Source: Hyphomicrobiales bacterium
GTDB lineage: Bacteria; Pseudomonadota; Alphaproteobacteria; Rhizobiales; Beijerinckiaceae
Length of the DNA stretch: 45,027 nucleotides
Reading direction: 5' to 3'
Assembly (NCBI GenBank): GCA_026400535.1
Contig: JAPLOU010000080.1
Span: forward strand, 1-45,027
Made by a program: the position numbers and the translations under genes. Below the pieces are notes generated by a model. That model saw only the letters and a program-made list of their open reading frames with translations, did not search any database and was not told the DNA's origin. Shown piece by piece: positions 1 through 7,358 of this stretch; within the stretch, counting starts at the first letter, position 1; each line of letters starts with the position of its first letter.

Positions 1-20
1 TATATCTCCACGCCATACAT
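1..20 (-). CDS. istA: IstA transposase, first seven codons only (partial at window edge)
   Basis: The ATG at 18-20 opens a frame reading MYGVEIY before the window ends, which is the usual opening of IstA in one large group of IS21-family elements (MYGVE-Y-R-R). A GGAAGGA purine run lies upstream. IstA would be the DDE transposase of the element inserted into ardC. Nothing can be said about whether the rest of the gene is intact. Confidence 0.6.
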
Positions 21-141
21 CCCCGGACCGTCCTTCCCGCACAAACGAAAAGAACAATCCTGCCAGTGGACGACTTTTACACCGCCCTACAGCGCCACAA
101 TGGCGCCGCTCCACTGGCCGGTTTTGTCACCGCTATCAACA
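1..141 (-). mobile_element. Left end of an IS21-family element inserted in ardC
   Basis: Read on the minus strand, the segment begins TGTTGATAGCGG at 141 and runs towards the window edge. It carries two related subterminal repeats at about 70-90 and 110-130 (plus-strand cores GTGGACGACTTTTACACC and CTGGCCGGTTTTGTCACC), as IS21-family ends do, then a ribosome-binding purine run and an istA-like start at 20. The ardC reading frame loses family similarity exactly at this boundary, so this is the insertion that truncated it. The rest of the element lies outside the window. Confidence 0.75.
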
Positions 142-576
142 GTTCTCCGGCAGGCCGTCACACTGCGCGACGTTGAAGACCGTGAACCGCTTGAGGAACG
201 GGATGGCCTGTGCCTCGTCGCCCGTCTCCCGTGCGCGACGGCGTTCATGGTCGGGCACGAAGCGGTCGGCATAGACGATCGCTGTTCCGCACTCGCCCTT
301 GCGGACATGGCCGCCAAGCGACAGGGCCTGGCGGAAGGTGAGCCAGCCCTGGTTCGGGAAGCCATGCGAGATCACGGCGCCCCAGAGGATCAGCACATTG
401 ATCCCTGAATAGCCGCGCCCGGTTGCGGCGTTGGTCGGCATGGCGACCGGCGCCTTGGCCGCGGCCGTCCCCCAGGGCTGGACCCAGGGCAGCCGCCCGG
501 CTTCCAGTTCGGCGAGGATCTTACCGGTGATTTCGTCATACAGGCTCGGCTGGCTGCGTGGATCAGGTTTCGACAT
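136..576 (-). pseudogene. ardC: ArdC-type antirestriction protein, truncated by IS21 insertion
   Basis: The first 144 codons are a typical ArdC N-terminal domain (DUF1738): YDEITGKILAELEAG near residue 15, PWVQPWG, the TGRGYSGINVLILW segment and a Q-W-F/L-T-F block. ArdC is a plasmid- or phage-encoded antirestriction protein of about 300 residues, with an ssDNA-binding N-terminal domain and a C-terminal metalloprotease-like domain carrying HExxH. Here the frame runs into the IS21-type end at 141 after CDGLPE and stops two codons later, so the whole C-terminal domain is missing. The start at 576 directly follows the structured leader at 577-712. The product, if made, is probably inactive in the metalloprotease part. 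Confidence 0.85.
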
Positions 577-712
577 CGCGGGTCTCCGCGACGGGCGCCG
601 GAAGCCTCTCTCCCAGCCTTCAACCCGTCACGGCATCCCCGGCCTGCACTCTCACTCTCGGAGTGGCGTTGCGGGGGAGGGCTTTCCCCCTCGTTTTGAG
701 CATCCCGCTTGA
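577..712 (-). ncRNA. radC-type structured 5' leader of ardC
   Basis: On the minus strand the 135 bases before ardC hold several hairpins: GGGGGA (673-678) with TCCCCC (685-690), a CACTC/GAGTG-type hairpin near 645-662, and CGCGG (577-581) with CCGCG (586-590), which ends one base before the ATG. The last hairpin puts the only GGAG ribosome-binding core in its stem and loop. Position (5' leader of an antirestriction gene), host group and general layout match the radC RNA motif known from alphaproteobacteria upstream of radC, ardC and methyltransferase genes. I made the match from memory of the motif; a covariance search with the radC model would decide. Confidence 0.55.
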
Positions 713-1179
713 GCACCAGCCGCATCGTGGGCGCAATCGGGTCGATGAGATCGGCGCCGACATGGCAGGAAAGGCCACGCAACTCCGCATCGGCCAGCAA
801 AATGGCAGGCCCGGACACGGGATCAGGCAGCGCCAGGCGCGACCGACGAGGGAAACCCGTGTCGTGACGGCCCCGCTCTTGTCTGTTTGTCGGACGTCAT
901 GCCGTGAGACAAGCAGAAGCCGCGTGCGAATTCCAGCCTTGCTCAGGGGTTAGATCCCAACGTCACGGCGGTGTTGATCGTGCGCACCACACGGCTTGTC
1001 CCGTTGTCGCCGGATTGCTGCCCAAGCAATTCGATCCATTTGAGGCCGAAGGAGGGCTCACCTCCGGCTGACAGCCGCAGTTTCGTGATTTGGTGTTGAT
1101 CCAAACAATGAGATCTATTTCTGGTGATGGCATTGTGAGGACGTCCAGTCCCAGTGCGCGCAGAGACCCGACGGGGAAG
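713..1179. other. 467 bases with no gene recognised
   Basis: Open frames exist on both strands but none has a convincing start, ribosome-binding site or family resemblance. The minus-strand stretch at about 640-818 reads in frame for some 60 codons before the ardC leader and could be the tail of an older gene, but I do not recognise it. The segment lies between two mobile-element-damaged genes and is probably debris. Confidence 0.4.
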
Positions 1180-1353
1180 GTGCCCATGCATGGCCGCAGC
1201 CAAGCGGCGCGCCTGCCGAAGGAGTTCCGGATTGCGGGGACGGAGGTTCGGATCAGTCGGCAGGGCCACAAGCTCATCCTTGCACACATTGAACAGCCGA
1301 GTTTCGATGTTGCGGCGTGGCGCGTGAGGCTTCGCGCCTTGGGAGCGTCGGAA
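1180..1353 (+). pseudogene. VapB/MazE-type (AbrB-fold) antitoxin fragment
   Basis: From GTG 1180 or ATG 1186 the frame reads MHGRSQAARLPKEFRIAG, then TEVRISRQGHKLIL and a FDVAAWRVRLRALGA tail. This is the classic SpoVT/AbrB-fold VapB antitoxin, whose GRSQAVRLPKEFR block is its swapped-hairpin DNA-binding segment and whose FD-x-x-AWR tail binds the VapC toxin. Resemblance ends at about 1353, after which the frame runs antisense through the 3' end of fic and stops only at 1515. No vapC follows. I read it as a remnant without its toxin, though a short antitoxin could still be made. Confidence 0.55.
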
Positions 1354-1405
1354 CCCGCAAGGGGCGACCTGAGCAACCGCCGATGCCGAGCACTGCGGGT
1401 GCGGA

Positions 1406-2599
1406 TCAACTCTGTGGATAGAGCTTGGGGAACAAGTCCTCCAAAGCATGCGCCGGGAAACGCAAGGACACCTTACCTTTCGGCGTTTCCGAGGCCAGCA
1501 GTCCAAGTGAGATGAGTTCGCCTAGCACGCGCCGGGCGGTGCGCTCCGGCAGACCGGATGCTCGCATGGCTTCGCCGCGCTCGAGCTCGCCGCGCAGTAG
1601 GACACTCTCCAGCATGTAGCCAGCCTCAGGCTTGAGAGTTTCGTGCCGCTGGACGTAGCGATGGATGCGCGACGACAGAGCCCCCAGCTCGAAGAGAGAG
1701 CTCATGAACTGCACTTGGTCGAGACACACCCGGAGAAACCAAAGGACAAATTCCTGCAAGGCAGCCTCGGAGAGATTGCCGCGTCCGTCTCGATCGCCCT
1801 GACGTGGTGTATCGGCTTGATCCATCATCGCCTTGTATTCGGTGCGGCTTTCGAGGCCGCGCGCCAGTCCGCGCGAAACAGACCAGAGGCCATGAGCGCC
1901 GATGCCGGCCTGCGCGGCCATCGCGTGGCTCATCAGACGGCTGACCCGTCCGTTCCCGTCAGGGAAGGGGTGGATGTAATTGAAGCGATGGTGAGCTGAA
2001 GCGATCGTCAGGATCCGAGCTGCAGGCCCCATGGTGTCGAACCGGAACCGGCTTTCAAAATGCCGCATGAAGTCCACGACGCGCGCGCTGGAGGGCGGGA
2101 CATGCCGCCCCACGGCAACATCGTGCTCCGGCAGGTTTCGCCATTCGCCAGGTGTCATGTGAATGGAGCGATCGCCGTGCTTGAGCGTCAACATGGATGC
2201 CGGTGCACCATGGAAGAATTCCAGGTGCAGCCAGCGCAAGAAGTCGCCGGAGGCGGGAGGAGGAAGGGTGCCGTCCTGCGCCATGGAATCGACCTTGGCC
2301 TGCACGCGCACATGCGCCGCAGCTTCAATTTGCAGATTGCGGCGCCCTTCATCCTCGTCCAATTCGCCAGAGAGGGCTCTTTCGATGTCGCGAGGCCGCG
2401 TGTCATGTCCCTCTATGAGATTGGAATAATGGGTATTCATGATGCGGACGACCCCGGCCAGGCTGGCTGCCGTCATGGGGTGCAGTGCCTTTCCAAGCAC
2501 GGCTGCTGAGGCGGAAAGCTCGGCGATGACATCGATGATGCCAGCGGAAGGGTTTTCCAGCCGGGCCGGCTCGATCCGCTCAGCAGTTTCCAATGTCAT
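1406..2599 (-). CDS. fic: Fic-domain AMP-transferase, class II self-inhibited, with C-terminal winged helix
   Basis: A 397-residue protein with an intact Fic motif HPFPDGNGR at residues 210-218; the histidine is the catalytic base and the D/N/R residues bind Mg-ATP. Near the N-terminus SNLIEG (59-64) fits the inhibitory (S/T)xxxE(G/N) helix, so this is a class II Fic, in which the inhibitory glutamate (E63) lies in the same chain. Residues after about 320 look like a winged-helix domain (RTARRVLGELISLGLL), typical of Fic proteins that also bind DNA. Family activity is AMP transfer to protein hydroxyl groups; the target is unknown. No separate antitoxin gene is adjacent, in keeping with class II. 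The gene appears complete between two regions of mobile-element debris. Confidence 0.9.
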   Translation of the reverse strand: MTLETAERIEPARLENPSAGIIDVIAELSASAAVLGKALHPMTAASLAGVVRIMNTHYSNLIEGHDTRPRDIERALSGELDEDEGRRNLQIEAAAHVRVQAKVDSMAQDGTLPPPASGDFLRWLHLEFFHGAPASMLTLKHGDRSIHMTPGEWRNLPEHDVAVGRHVPPSSARVVDFMRHFESRFRFDTMGPAARILTIASAHHRFNYIHPFPDGNGRVSRLMSHAMAAQAGIGAHGLWSVSRGLARGLESRTEYKAMMDQADTPRQGDRDGRGNLSEAALQEFVLWFLRVCLDQVQFMSSLFELGALSSRIHRYVQRHETLKPEAGYMLESVLLRGELERGEAMRASGLPERTARRVLGELISLGLLASETPKGKVSLRFPAHALEDLFPKLYPQS

Positions 2600-2666
2600 C
2601 TGGCCGATTCCTTTTGGCTTCAGATAACAGCTAATACCTTCATTTTAAATTTGTTTCCATACTTCT

Positions 2667-2702
2667 GGCCGATACGTTGGCCGATCTTGTGGCCGATCTT
2701 GG
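2667..2702. repeat. 12-bp tandem repeat, three units
   Basis: Units are GGCCGATACGTT (2667-2678), GGCCGATCTTGT (2679-2690) and GGCCGATCTTGG (2691-2702). On the minus strand they read [12 protein letters not shown], 68 bases upstream of the fic start. They may be a coding scrap or slippage product; an operator role cannot be excluded. Confidence 0.7.
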
Positions 2703-2721
2703 ACGTAGTCGAACACCCGCG

Positions 2722-2799
2722 ATGCTGGACCGCCTCACGCACCATTGCGATATCGTCGAGACCGGTAACACGAGCTGGCGGTTCAAGAACCGCACCTGA
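2722..2799 (+). pseudogene. istB: IstB C-terminal fragment (IS21 family)
   Basis: The frame reads [15 protein letters not shown] then WRFKNR followed by TGA, which is the conserved C-terminal end of IstB, the AAA+ helper ATPase of IS21-family transposition. Only about 25 codons remain and no ATPase motifs are present. The fragment is followed directly by IS21-type terminal repeats (2841-2894), so it marks the right end of a nearly deleted element. Confidence 0.75.
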
Positions 2800-2840
2800 G
2801 CCAGATGGAGCCTTTTGCGAATGCGCGCCTTTGCTGGCCC

Positions 2841-2894
2841 AAGGGGGGTCGATATTGGACGCGAAAAGGGGTCGCAGTTGGAAGCGATTTGACA
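2841..2894. mobile_element. IS21-type right end with two terminal repeats
   Basis: Two related units, GGGGGTCGATATTGGACGC and GGGGTCGCAGTTGGAAGCG, precede a terminal TTTGACA. Multiple short repeats at the tips are a hallmark of IS21-family elements, and the istB tail lies just inside. Together with 2722-2799 this is the residue of one element. Confidence 0.6.
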
Positions 2895-2935
2895 GACAGA
2901 AAATAGCCAACCATTCCTGTAGGTGAGGTGACATC

Positions 2936-3244
2936 ATGCTGCTGACAGAACGCAAACCTGTCAGCGTTGGGGAAATGCTCCGTGAGGAGTTCATGGAGCC
3001 GCTGGGCCTCACGCAGGGCCAGCTCGCCGAGGCGATGGGCGTCCAGCGCAAGCACGTCAATGAACTTTGCACCGACCGTCGCACGATCACCGCCGATACG
3101 GCCCTGATGCTTGCCCGCATCTTCGGCAACAGCGCTGATTTCTGGCTCAATCTCCAGCGCCGTAACGATCTGTGGGACGCGCTGCACTCGCCAGAACGCC
3201 GTCAGCGGATAGAGCGGGCAAAGCCGCTGGAAAGGGCGGCCTGA
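2936..3244 (+). CDS. higA: HigA-type antitoxin (XRE helix-turn-helix), without HigB
   Basis: A 102-residue HigA: PVSVGEMLREEFMEPLGLTQ, a helix-turn-helix (QLAEAMGVQRKHVNELCTDR, about residues 28-47) and the conserved DTALMLARIFGNSADFWLNLQ block. HigA neutralises the RelE-like mRNA interferase HigB and represses the operon. An AGGTGAGGTGA purine run precedes ATG 2936. In the usual order higB lies just upstream, but here that place is taken by the IS21 end at 2894, so the toxin gene is missing. The stop codon at 3242-3244 is also the exact edge of a transposase fragment on the other strand. Confidence 0.88.
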   Translation: MLLTERKPVSVGEMLREEFMEPLGLTQGQLAEAMGVQRKHVNELCTDRRTITADTALMLARIFGNSADFWLNLQRRNDLWDALHSPERRQRIERAKPLERAA

Positions 3245-3506
3245 AATCGGCATAACGCTCCCTTACCAGCGCCATAGCCAGATCGCGGACCGTACCCGGA
3301 AGACGATTGTTGCTCGCCCGGCCACGCCGCTTCGACACCAGGCTCGCAGCCCCATGCCGTCGCAACTGGCCCAGCAGATTGAACACCTGGCTGCGGCCAA
3401 GCCCCAGCAATTGCCCAGCCTCAACCGCAGTGATCCGGCCGCTATCCAGATCGCGCAAAACATCGAGCCGCGAAAACTCCTGAGCGCTCATCGACATGAT
3501 CTCCAT
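3243..3506 (-). pseudogene. ISNCY-type transposase, N-terminal fragment
   Basis: The frame gives an N-terminal helix-turn-helix of an ISNCY-like integrase-core transposase: MSAQEFSRLDVLRDLDSG, ITAVEAGQLLGLGRSQVFNL, then RGRASNNRLP and LVRERYADF. In intact relatives the sequence continues with F/Y-G-P-T-L-A and the DDE core. Here it ends at YADF and reads into higA antisense, so the catalytic core is lost. GGAG lies eight bases before the inner ATG at 3491. Confidence 0.6.
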
Positions 3507-3512
3507 GCAAGA

Positions 3513-3532
3513 CCCCCGCAAAATGACGGGGG
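3513..3532. other. Small perfect hairpin
   Basis: CCCCCG (3513-3518) pairs with CGGGGG (3527-3532) across an eight-base loop, just upstream of the truncated transposase. It may be a transcription shield at the element's end; no T-run is present. Confidence 0.4.
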
Positions 3533-3636
3533 AGTGCGATCTCAACCTTGCACAGGAGTCCAATCTCTACTTTGCGGCTACACTCTGACCGCCGTGCGGA
3601 AATCGGACCCTTCGCGCAAAGTTGAAATCGGACTCG
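3531..3636. repeat. Pair of facing element ends with internal repeats
   Basis: The right arm (3598-3636, plus strand) contains GAAATCGGAC twice, 25 bases apart, around CGCGCAAAGTT. The left arm (3531-3568) read on the minus strand contains the related GAGATTGGAC and GAGATCGCAC at similar spacing around GTGCAAGGTT. The arms are inverted about a 29-base centre. This is what two ends of the same IS type meeting head-to-head would leave. Confidence 0.55.
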
Positions 3637-3839
3637 TGGCGGGTCCGGTTGGGGGCAGGGTGCGGAGATCAGGGGTCGCCGCGGCGGAGCTGGTCGGGGT
3701 TGCGCAGGCGCGGCGAGCCTGGGTCCAGGACGCACTGCCGGGCTCATCAGGACTTGAACATGTGGCGGTCTGAATCTCCTTATTAAGACCGGCCACTTCT
3801 GCGCTTTATTTTGGACGGAAGTTAGCATAAGATTGGTCG

Positions 3840-5093
3840 ATGTCTATCTTGCCTGATCAGCCACCCGCTTTCCGTCGCTTCATCGAGAACCAGATCGTCG
3901 AGGCACTCCAGGACACGCGCGTCGTGCTTGTCGTTGGGCCACGTCAGGCAGGCAAGACGACGTTGGTCCGCCAGTTCGTGTCCGATGAGCGGCCCTATCT
4001 GTCTCTCGATGACATCGCCACATACGTTCGCGCCAAATCCGACCCTGTGGCCTTCATCCGAGGCCTTGATTGCGTTGTCATCGACGAAATCCAGCGCGCT
4101 CCCGAACTGATGATGGCCATCAAACAGAGTGTCGATCTCGACACCCGCCCCGGCCGTTTCCTGCTGACCGGCTCCGCCAATGTCATGGCCTTGCCGACGA
4201 TCGGAGACTCGCTCGCGGGACGCATCGAGATCGTGACCTTGCTGCCGTTGGCGCAAGCCGAGATCAATGCCGCGCCGGGCAGGTTCATCGACCGCGTCTT
4301 TGCCGGTGAGCCTGCGCAGCTCCAAGGAGTGCCGGTCTTCGGCGATCCGCTGGTGCAGTCGGTCCTTCGGGGCGGATATCCGGAAGCACTCAGGCGCACG
4401 TCGGAGCGTCGGCGGGCACTGTGGCATCGGGACTATCTGGCGCTCGTTCTGGATCGCGATGCACGCGACATCGCTGCGCTCGAACAGATGGCAAAGCTGC
4501 CTGCCCTGATGCAGATGCTGAGCGAGCGAGCGGGGCAGCTCGTCAACGCCAATGCGTCCGCCGTGGCGCTGGGGCTCTCCATCCCGACTGTCCAGAAATA
4601 CATCACCGTTCTGGAACGGCTGTTCCTGCTCCAGCAGGTCCGCCCATGGCTCTCGAACCGGCTCTCCCGGCTGATCAAATCACCGAAGCTCCATATGCTC
4701 GACAGCGGCTTGCTCGCCACCTTGCGCGGAGCGACAGCCGCCAAGATTGCCGAAGACCGGACAAATCTGGGACCTTTGCTCGAGAGTTTTGTTTTTTCGG
4801 AAGTTCTCAAGTCCCTGACCTGGAGCGAGGTGCGCGCCCATGTCTCGCACTTTCGGACGAAGGATCAGGATGAGGTTGATCTCGTCCTTGAAGACACGCG
4901 CGGACGGATTGTCGGCATCGAGGTCAAGTCCGCAGCGACGCTGAGGCCGAAGGACTTCTCTGGACTGAGAAAGCTGGAGGAGGCGGCTGGAGCCAAGTTC
5001 GTGCAAGGCATTCTCTTGCACGACCATGACAGGGTCACGCCCTACAGCGAGACAATCCGCGCCGCGCCGGTCTCGCTGCTCTGGCAGATGTAG
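3840..5093 (+). CDS. AAA_14/DUF4143 ATPase
   Basis: A 417-residue ATPase with Walker A GPRQAGKT (residues 33-40), Walker B CVVIDEIQ (78-85) and the sensor-like LLTGSAN segment, followed by a DUF4143 domain with the YLALVLDRDARD and LLESFVFSEVLKS blocks. That domain has a nuclease-like D...E-x-K arrangement (DEVDLVLE then GIEVKSA). Proteins of this pair of families are widespread, often in genomic islands; their role is not established, though a DNA-related or defence role has been suggested from the nuclease-like tail. It has no operon partner. The 200 bases upstream hold only element ends. Confidence 0.85.
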   Translation: MSILPDQPPAFRRFIENQIVEALQDTRVVLVVGPRQAGKTTLVRQFVSDERPYLSLDDIATYVRAKSDPVAFIRGLDCVVIDEIQRAPELMMAIKQSVDLDTRPGRFLLTGSANVMALPTIGDSLAGRIEIVTLLPLAQAEINAAPGRFIDRVFAGEPAQLQGVPVFGDPLVQSVLRGGYPEALRRTSERRRALWHRDYLALVLDRDARDIAALEQMAKLPALMQMLSERAGQLVNANASAVALGLSIPTVQKYITVLERLFLLQQVRPWLSNRLSRLIKSPKLHMLDSGLLATLRGATAAKIAEDRTNLGPLLESFVFSEVLKSLTWSEVRAHVSHFRTKDQDEVDLVLEDTRGRIVGIEVKSAATLRPKDFSGLRKLEEAAGAKFVQGILLHDHDRVTPYSETIRAAPVSLLWQM

Positions 5094-5269
5094 ATTCGCA
5101 TAAGATAGATTATGGAAATAAGATATTGATATCGTTGTGAGTTTGCGGACATGTTGACTCGCGCGTCAGCCGTCGCGTGTTCCATCAATCTAACCGACCC
5201 ATTTCATCCAGCGGAGAAGGGCTTTGGTGCACCGAGGCGATCGGGTGTAGCTCAGCCTTTGTGAAGGCT

Positions 5270-5359
5270 TCAGTGGACGCGCACTGAAACCGGCCTCGCG
5301 AGTGTCATGTTGCGGTTGGCGATCGTGATGTGAAGGGCGACTTCGTTCTGCTGTGCGCC
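5270..5359 (-). pseudogene. IS5-type transposase, C-terminal fragment
   Basis: Minus-strand codons read GAQQNEVALHITIANRNM, then TLARPVSVRVH and stop. This is nearly the same ending as the intact IS5-type transposase at 7917-8891 (GAQQNEVALHIKIANRNM). Upstream sequence is unrelated, so about nine tenths of the gene is lost. The bases beyond the stop include GCACCAAAGCC near 5220, similar to the GCACCAACGCC found after the intact copy, probably the element tip. Confidence 0.7.
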
Positions 5360-5461
5360 GCCCCTGTTTCCTGGGGAACAGCCTCGCCTTGCACCGCAAG
5401 CTAGTTTGCCTGTGTCAACACGGGGTGGCCCACCGGTCCACCCCCACACAGGAGACTTGCG

Positions 5462-6535
5462 ATGGCAGTTCGTTTTCACAACATTACCCCTTTTTGGCGT
5501 GACACAGTCCACGGTTCGATCGAGGCCGACGAGATTTTCACCTACTGGGACAACGACACAATCTACGGCTACGAGGGCAATGACCTGCTCAATGGCGGCC
5601 AAGGCAACGACCTCATCTACGGTGGCGATCACCACGACGTGATTTACGGCGATAACGGCGATGATCGGCTCTACGGCGAGGACGGCAATGACACCATCTA
5701 TGGAGGGTTATTCAACGATCAAATCTATGGCGGCGCGGGCAATGACGTGCTGATCGGCGGCCATGGTTCGGACCGCATGTTCGGTGGCGCGGATAACGAC
5801 ACTTTCTTTCAAAACAGCAATACAGAAGGCGATCTCATCGACGGTGGTACTGGCATCGACACCGTCGATTACCGTACTGATTACGGTTCAGAGATTGGTT
5901 ATTCGAAATCCTCCCCCGTCAACGTCCGGCTTGCAGACGGCACCGCCGACGGCTCTGCCGTTGTCACTACAACGTATTTTCTCGACAACCGTGTAGTGGA
6001 CACGATCGCGGTTACCGACACGCTGCGTTCGATCGAGAATGTCACCACCGGCGGCGGCAATGACAGTTTGGTGGGCAATTTGGTGGCCAACGTGCTCGAT
6101 GCTGGCGGCGGCAATGACGTCCTGACCGGCGGTGGCGGTGCTGACAGGCTCATCGGCGGCTCTGGGAATGACACCTTCGTCTACCGTGAGATTGCCGACA
6201 GTCCCGCAAGCAACTTAATGCTTGGCCGGGTGGCCTCCTATGCGGGAACGGACCTCATTGTCGGTTTTGGCGACAGTGCTGGCAACCAGGACGTCTTTGA
6301 CCTGCGGGCCATCGACGCCAACAGATGGCTGGGCGGTGACCAGTCTTTCATTCTCGAGAACAACGATGGCGTTTCGTCGATCGGCGAACTGCGCCACTTC
6401 ACCATCAACGACCAGGCTCAGGGTCAGGCCGTCTCGGTTCTGGCGGCAGACACCAATGGCGACGGCTTCTTCGACTTCGGCCTGCGCTTCGACAGAGTTG
6501 TCGCGACCTTCTCGAATGATGACTTCTTTTTCTGA
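5462..6535 (+). CDS. Small RTX (hemolysin-type calcium-binding repeat) secreted protein
   Basis: A 357-residue acidic protein made mainly of RTX nonapeptides (GGxGxDxUx). The first block runs from about residue 35 to 120 (YGYEGNDLLNGGQGNDLIYG, YGEDGNDTIYGG, GGAGNDVLIGGHGSDRMFGG); a second block lies around 200-235 (TGGGNDSLVG, GGGNDVLTGGGGADRLIGGS). Such repeats bind Ca2+ after export by a type I secretion system, and the C-terminus NDDFFF fits the short acidic-hydrophobic end of type I substrates. No enzymatic domain and no ABC/MFP exporter gene is in the window, so export would depend on genes elsewhere. AGGAG lies eight bases before ATG 5462. A terminator-like hairpin follows. Confidence 0.9.
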   Translation: MAVRFHNITPFWRDTVHGSIEADEIFTYWDNDTIYGYEGNDLLNGGQGNDLIYGGDHHDVIYGDNGDDRLYGEDGNDTIYGGLFNDQIYGGAGNDVLIGGHGSDRMFGGADNDTFFQNSNTEGDLIDGGTGIDTVDYRTDYGSEIGYSKSSPVNVRLADGTADGSAVVTTTYFLDNRVVDTIAVTDTLRSIENVTTGGGNDSLVGNLVANVLDAGGGNDVLTGGGGADRLIGGSGNDTFVYREIADSPASNLMLGRVASYAGTDLIVGFGDSAGNQDVFDLRAIDANRWLGGDQSFILENNDGVSSIGELRHFTINDQAQGQAVSVLAADTNGDGFFDFGLRFDRVVATFSNDDFFF

Positions 6536-6540
6536 CGCAA

Positions 6541-6564
6541 ACGGCCGGGATATCTCCCGGCCGT
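6541..6564 (+). terminator. Terminator-like hairpin after the RTX gene
   Basis: Perfect 10-bp stem ACGGCCGGGA/TCCCGGCCGT with a TATC loop, five bases after the RTX stop. It is followed by TCTGCTTCG, a weak T-tract, so it may be a moderate terminator. Confidence 0.75.
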
Positions 6565-6588
6565 TCTGCTTCGTGGCACTGAACTGAG

Positions 6589-6813
6589 AACCGGCACGCC
6601 ATGGTCGGGATCGGTGGGTTTCGAATGGGTGATCGGCAAGGCCATGACATGGGTCCGTCCATCGCGCTGGCTGACCGCGACAGCGAGCACAAGCGCGGGA
6701 CGGTCCTTGCGCGCTTCGATCTGGCCGGCCACGAATTCGCGATGCCAGAGATAGGCATAGTGGAACACTGCGCCGGGCTTGGGCGCGGCGATGGAGGACG
6801 GCTTAGGCACCAT
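6589..6813 (-). pseudogene. PemK/MazF-like toxin, N-terminal fragment
   Basis: Residues 1-75 read PKPGAVFHYAYLWHREFVAG, then EARKDRPALVLAVAV and THVMALPITHSKP, matching the start of PemK/MazF-like toxin proteins of about 110-130 residues. After HGVPV similarity stops and the frame passes antisense through the RTX terminator and gene end. Its ATG at 6811-6813 overlaps the Phd antitoxin stop, the usual translational coupling. The truncated toxin is presumably inactive. Confidence 0.6.
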
Positions 6814-7097
6814 CAGTCGGCGCGGCAGTCGGGAGCGTCTTCGACACCTGCCTGAGTGAACGCGCCTCTGGCGATCGCCTCGATCTGGCCAAGAAACTCA
6901 TCAGGTGTATCCTTGGCGAGGAAGACTGCGCGCTCGATGGCAATGAAGCGCTCGAAGGCCTCGACCGACACCAGCACCGTGCGCGGACGGCCATTGCGGG
7001 TGAGCACCACCGGCTCCTTCAAGGCCTGGTCGTTAATCTCCGAAAAGCGCCGGGCGGCTTCGGCGGCGGGGACTTGCTTGAATTGCGTCACGGTCAT
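6813..7097 (-). CDS. Phd/YefM-type antitoxin
   Basis: A 94-residue protein with the Phd/YefM N-terminal fold: QFKQVPAAEAARRFSEINDQ, then PVVLTRNGRPRTVLVSVEAF. It would bind operator DNA and neutralise the toxin encoded next. GAGGAG precedes ATG 7097 at good spacing. Its stop overlaps the start of the PemK-like gene at 6813, but that toxin is truncated, so the antitoxin is now effectively alone. Confidence 0.85.
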   Translation of the reverse strand: MTVTQFKQVPAAEAARRFSEINDQALKEPVVLTRNGRPRTVLVSVEAFERFIAIERAVFLAKDTPDEFLGQIEAIARGAFTQAGVEDAPDCRAD

Positions 7098-7195
7098 GGT
7101 GTACTCCTCGTCCTGAGAGTATGTAAATTGCAGAGATTCCGCAACTCACAACCCCGGCATTGATGCAGTTTGACCCGCCAGGCGAACCCGGCGGG

Positions 7196-7342
7196 CCAGT
7201 CATCGCGCCGCACGATGTCGAGCAGCGTCCAGTCCTTGGCATTGACCAGGCCAAGGTCCCGAACGTTCATGGCTTCGTAGCCGCGCTCGCGCGCCAGGTC
7301 GGCCAGGACCGGCGACACGTTCTCGTCGATCAGGAAGCGCAT
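7196..7342 (-). pseudogene. DUF5615 (PIN-like) protein, N-terminal fragment
   Basis: From ATG 7342 the frame reads MRFLIDENVSPVLADLARER, the VRDLGL segment and LDIVRRDDW. The acidic MRFLIDEN start is the PIN-like active-site entry of DUF5615 proteins (about 110-120 residues), putative RNase toxins paired with DUF433 antitoxins. Resemblance ends at RRDDW; the later D-x-D and the C-terminal half are replaced by an unrelated in-frame tail to 7094. The partner DUF433 gene lies 16 bases upstream in the same direction. Confidence 0.65.
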
Positions 7343-7358
7343 GCCGCTGTGCTGCAAT

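Noticed and set aside
390..818. Minus-strand open frame overlapping ardC and its leader
   Set aside because: The part inside ardC is a frame shadow. The part at 640-818 is protein-like for about 60 codons but I could not assign it, and the structured leader explains much of the conservation.
943..1506. Minus-strand open frame of 187 codons
   Set aside because: It covers the 3' end of fic in another frame and the VapB-like fragment antisense, with no recognisable domain.
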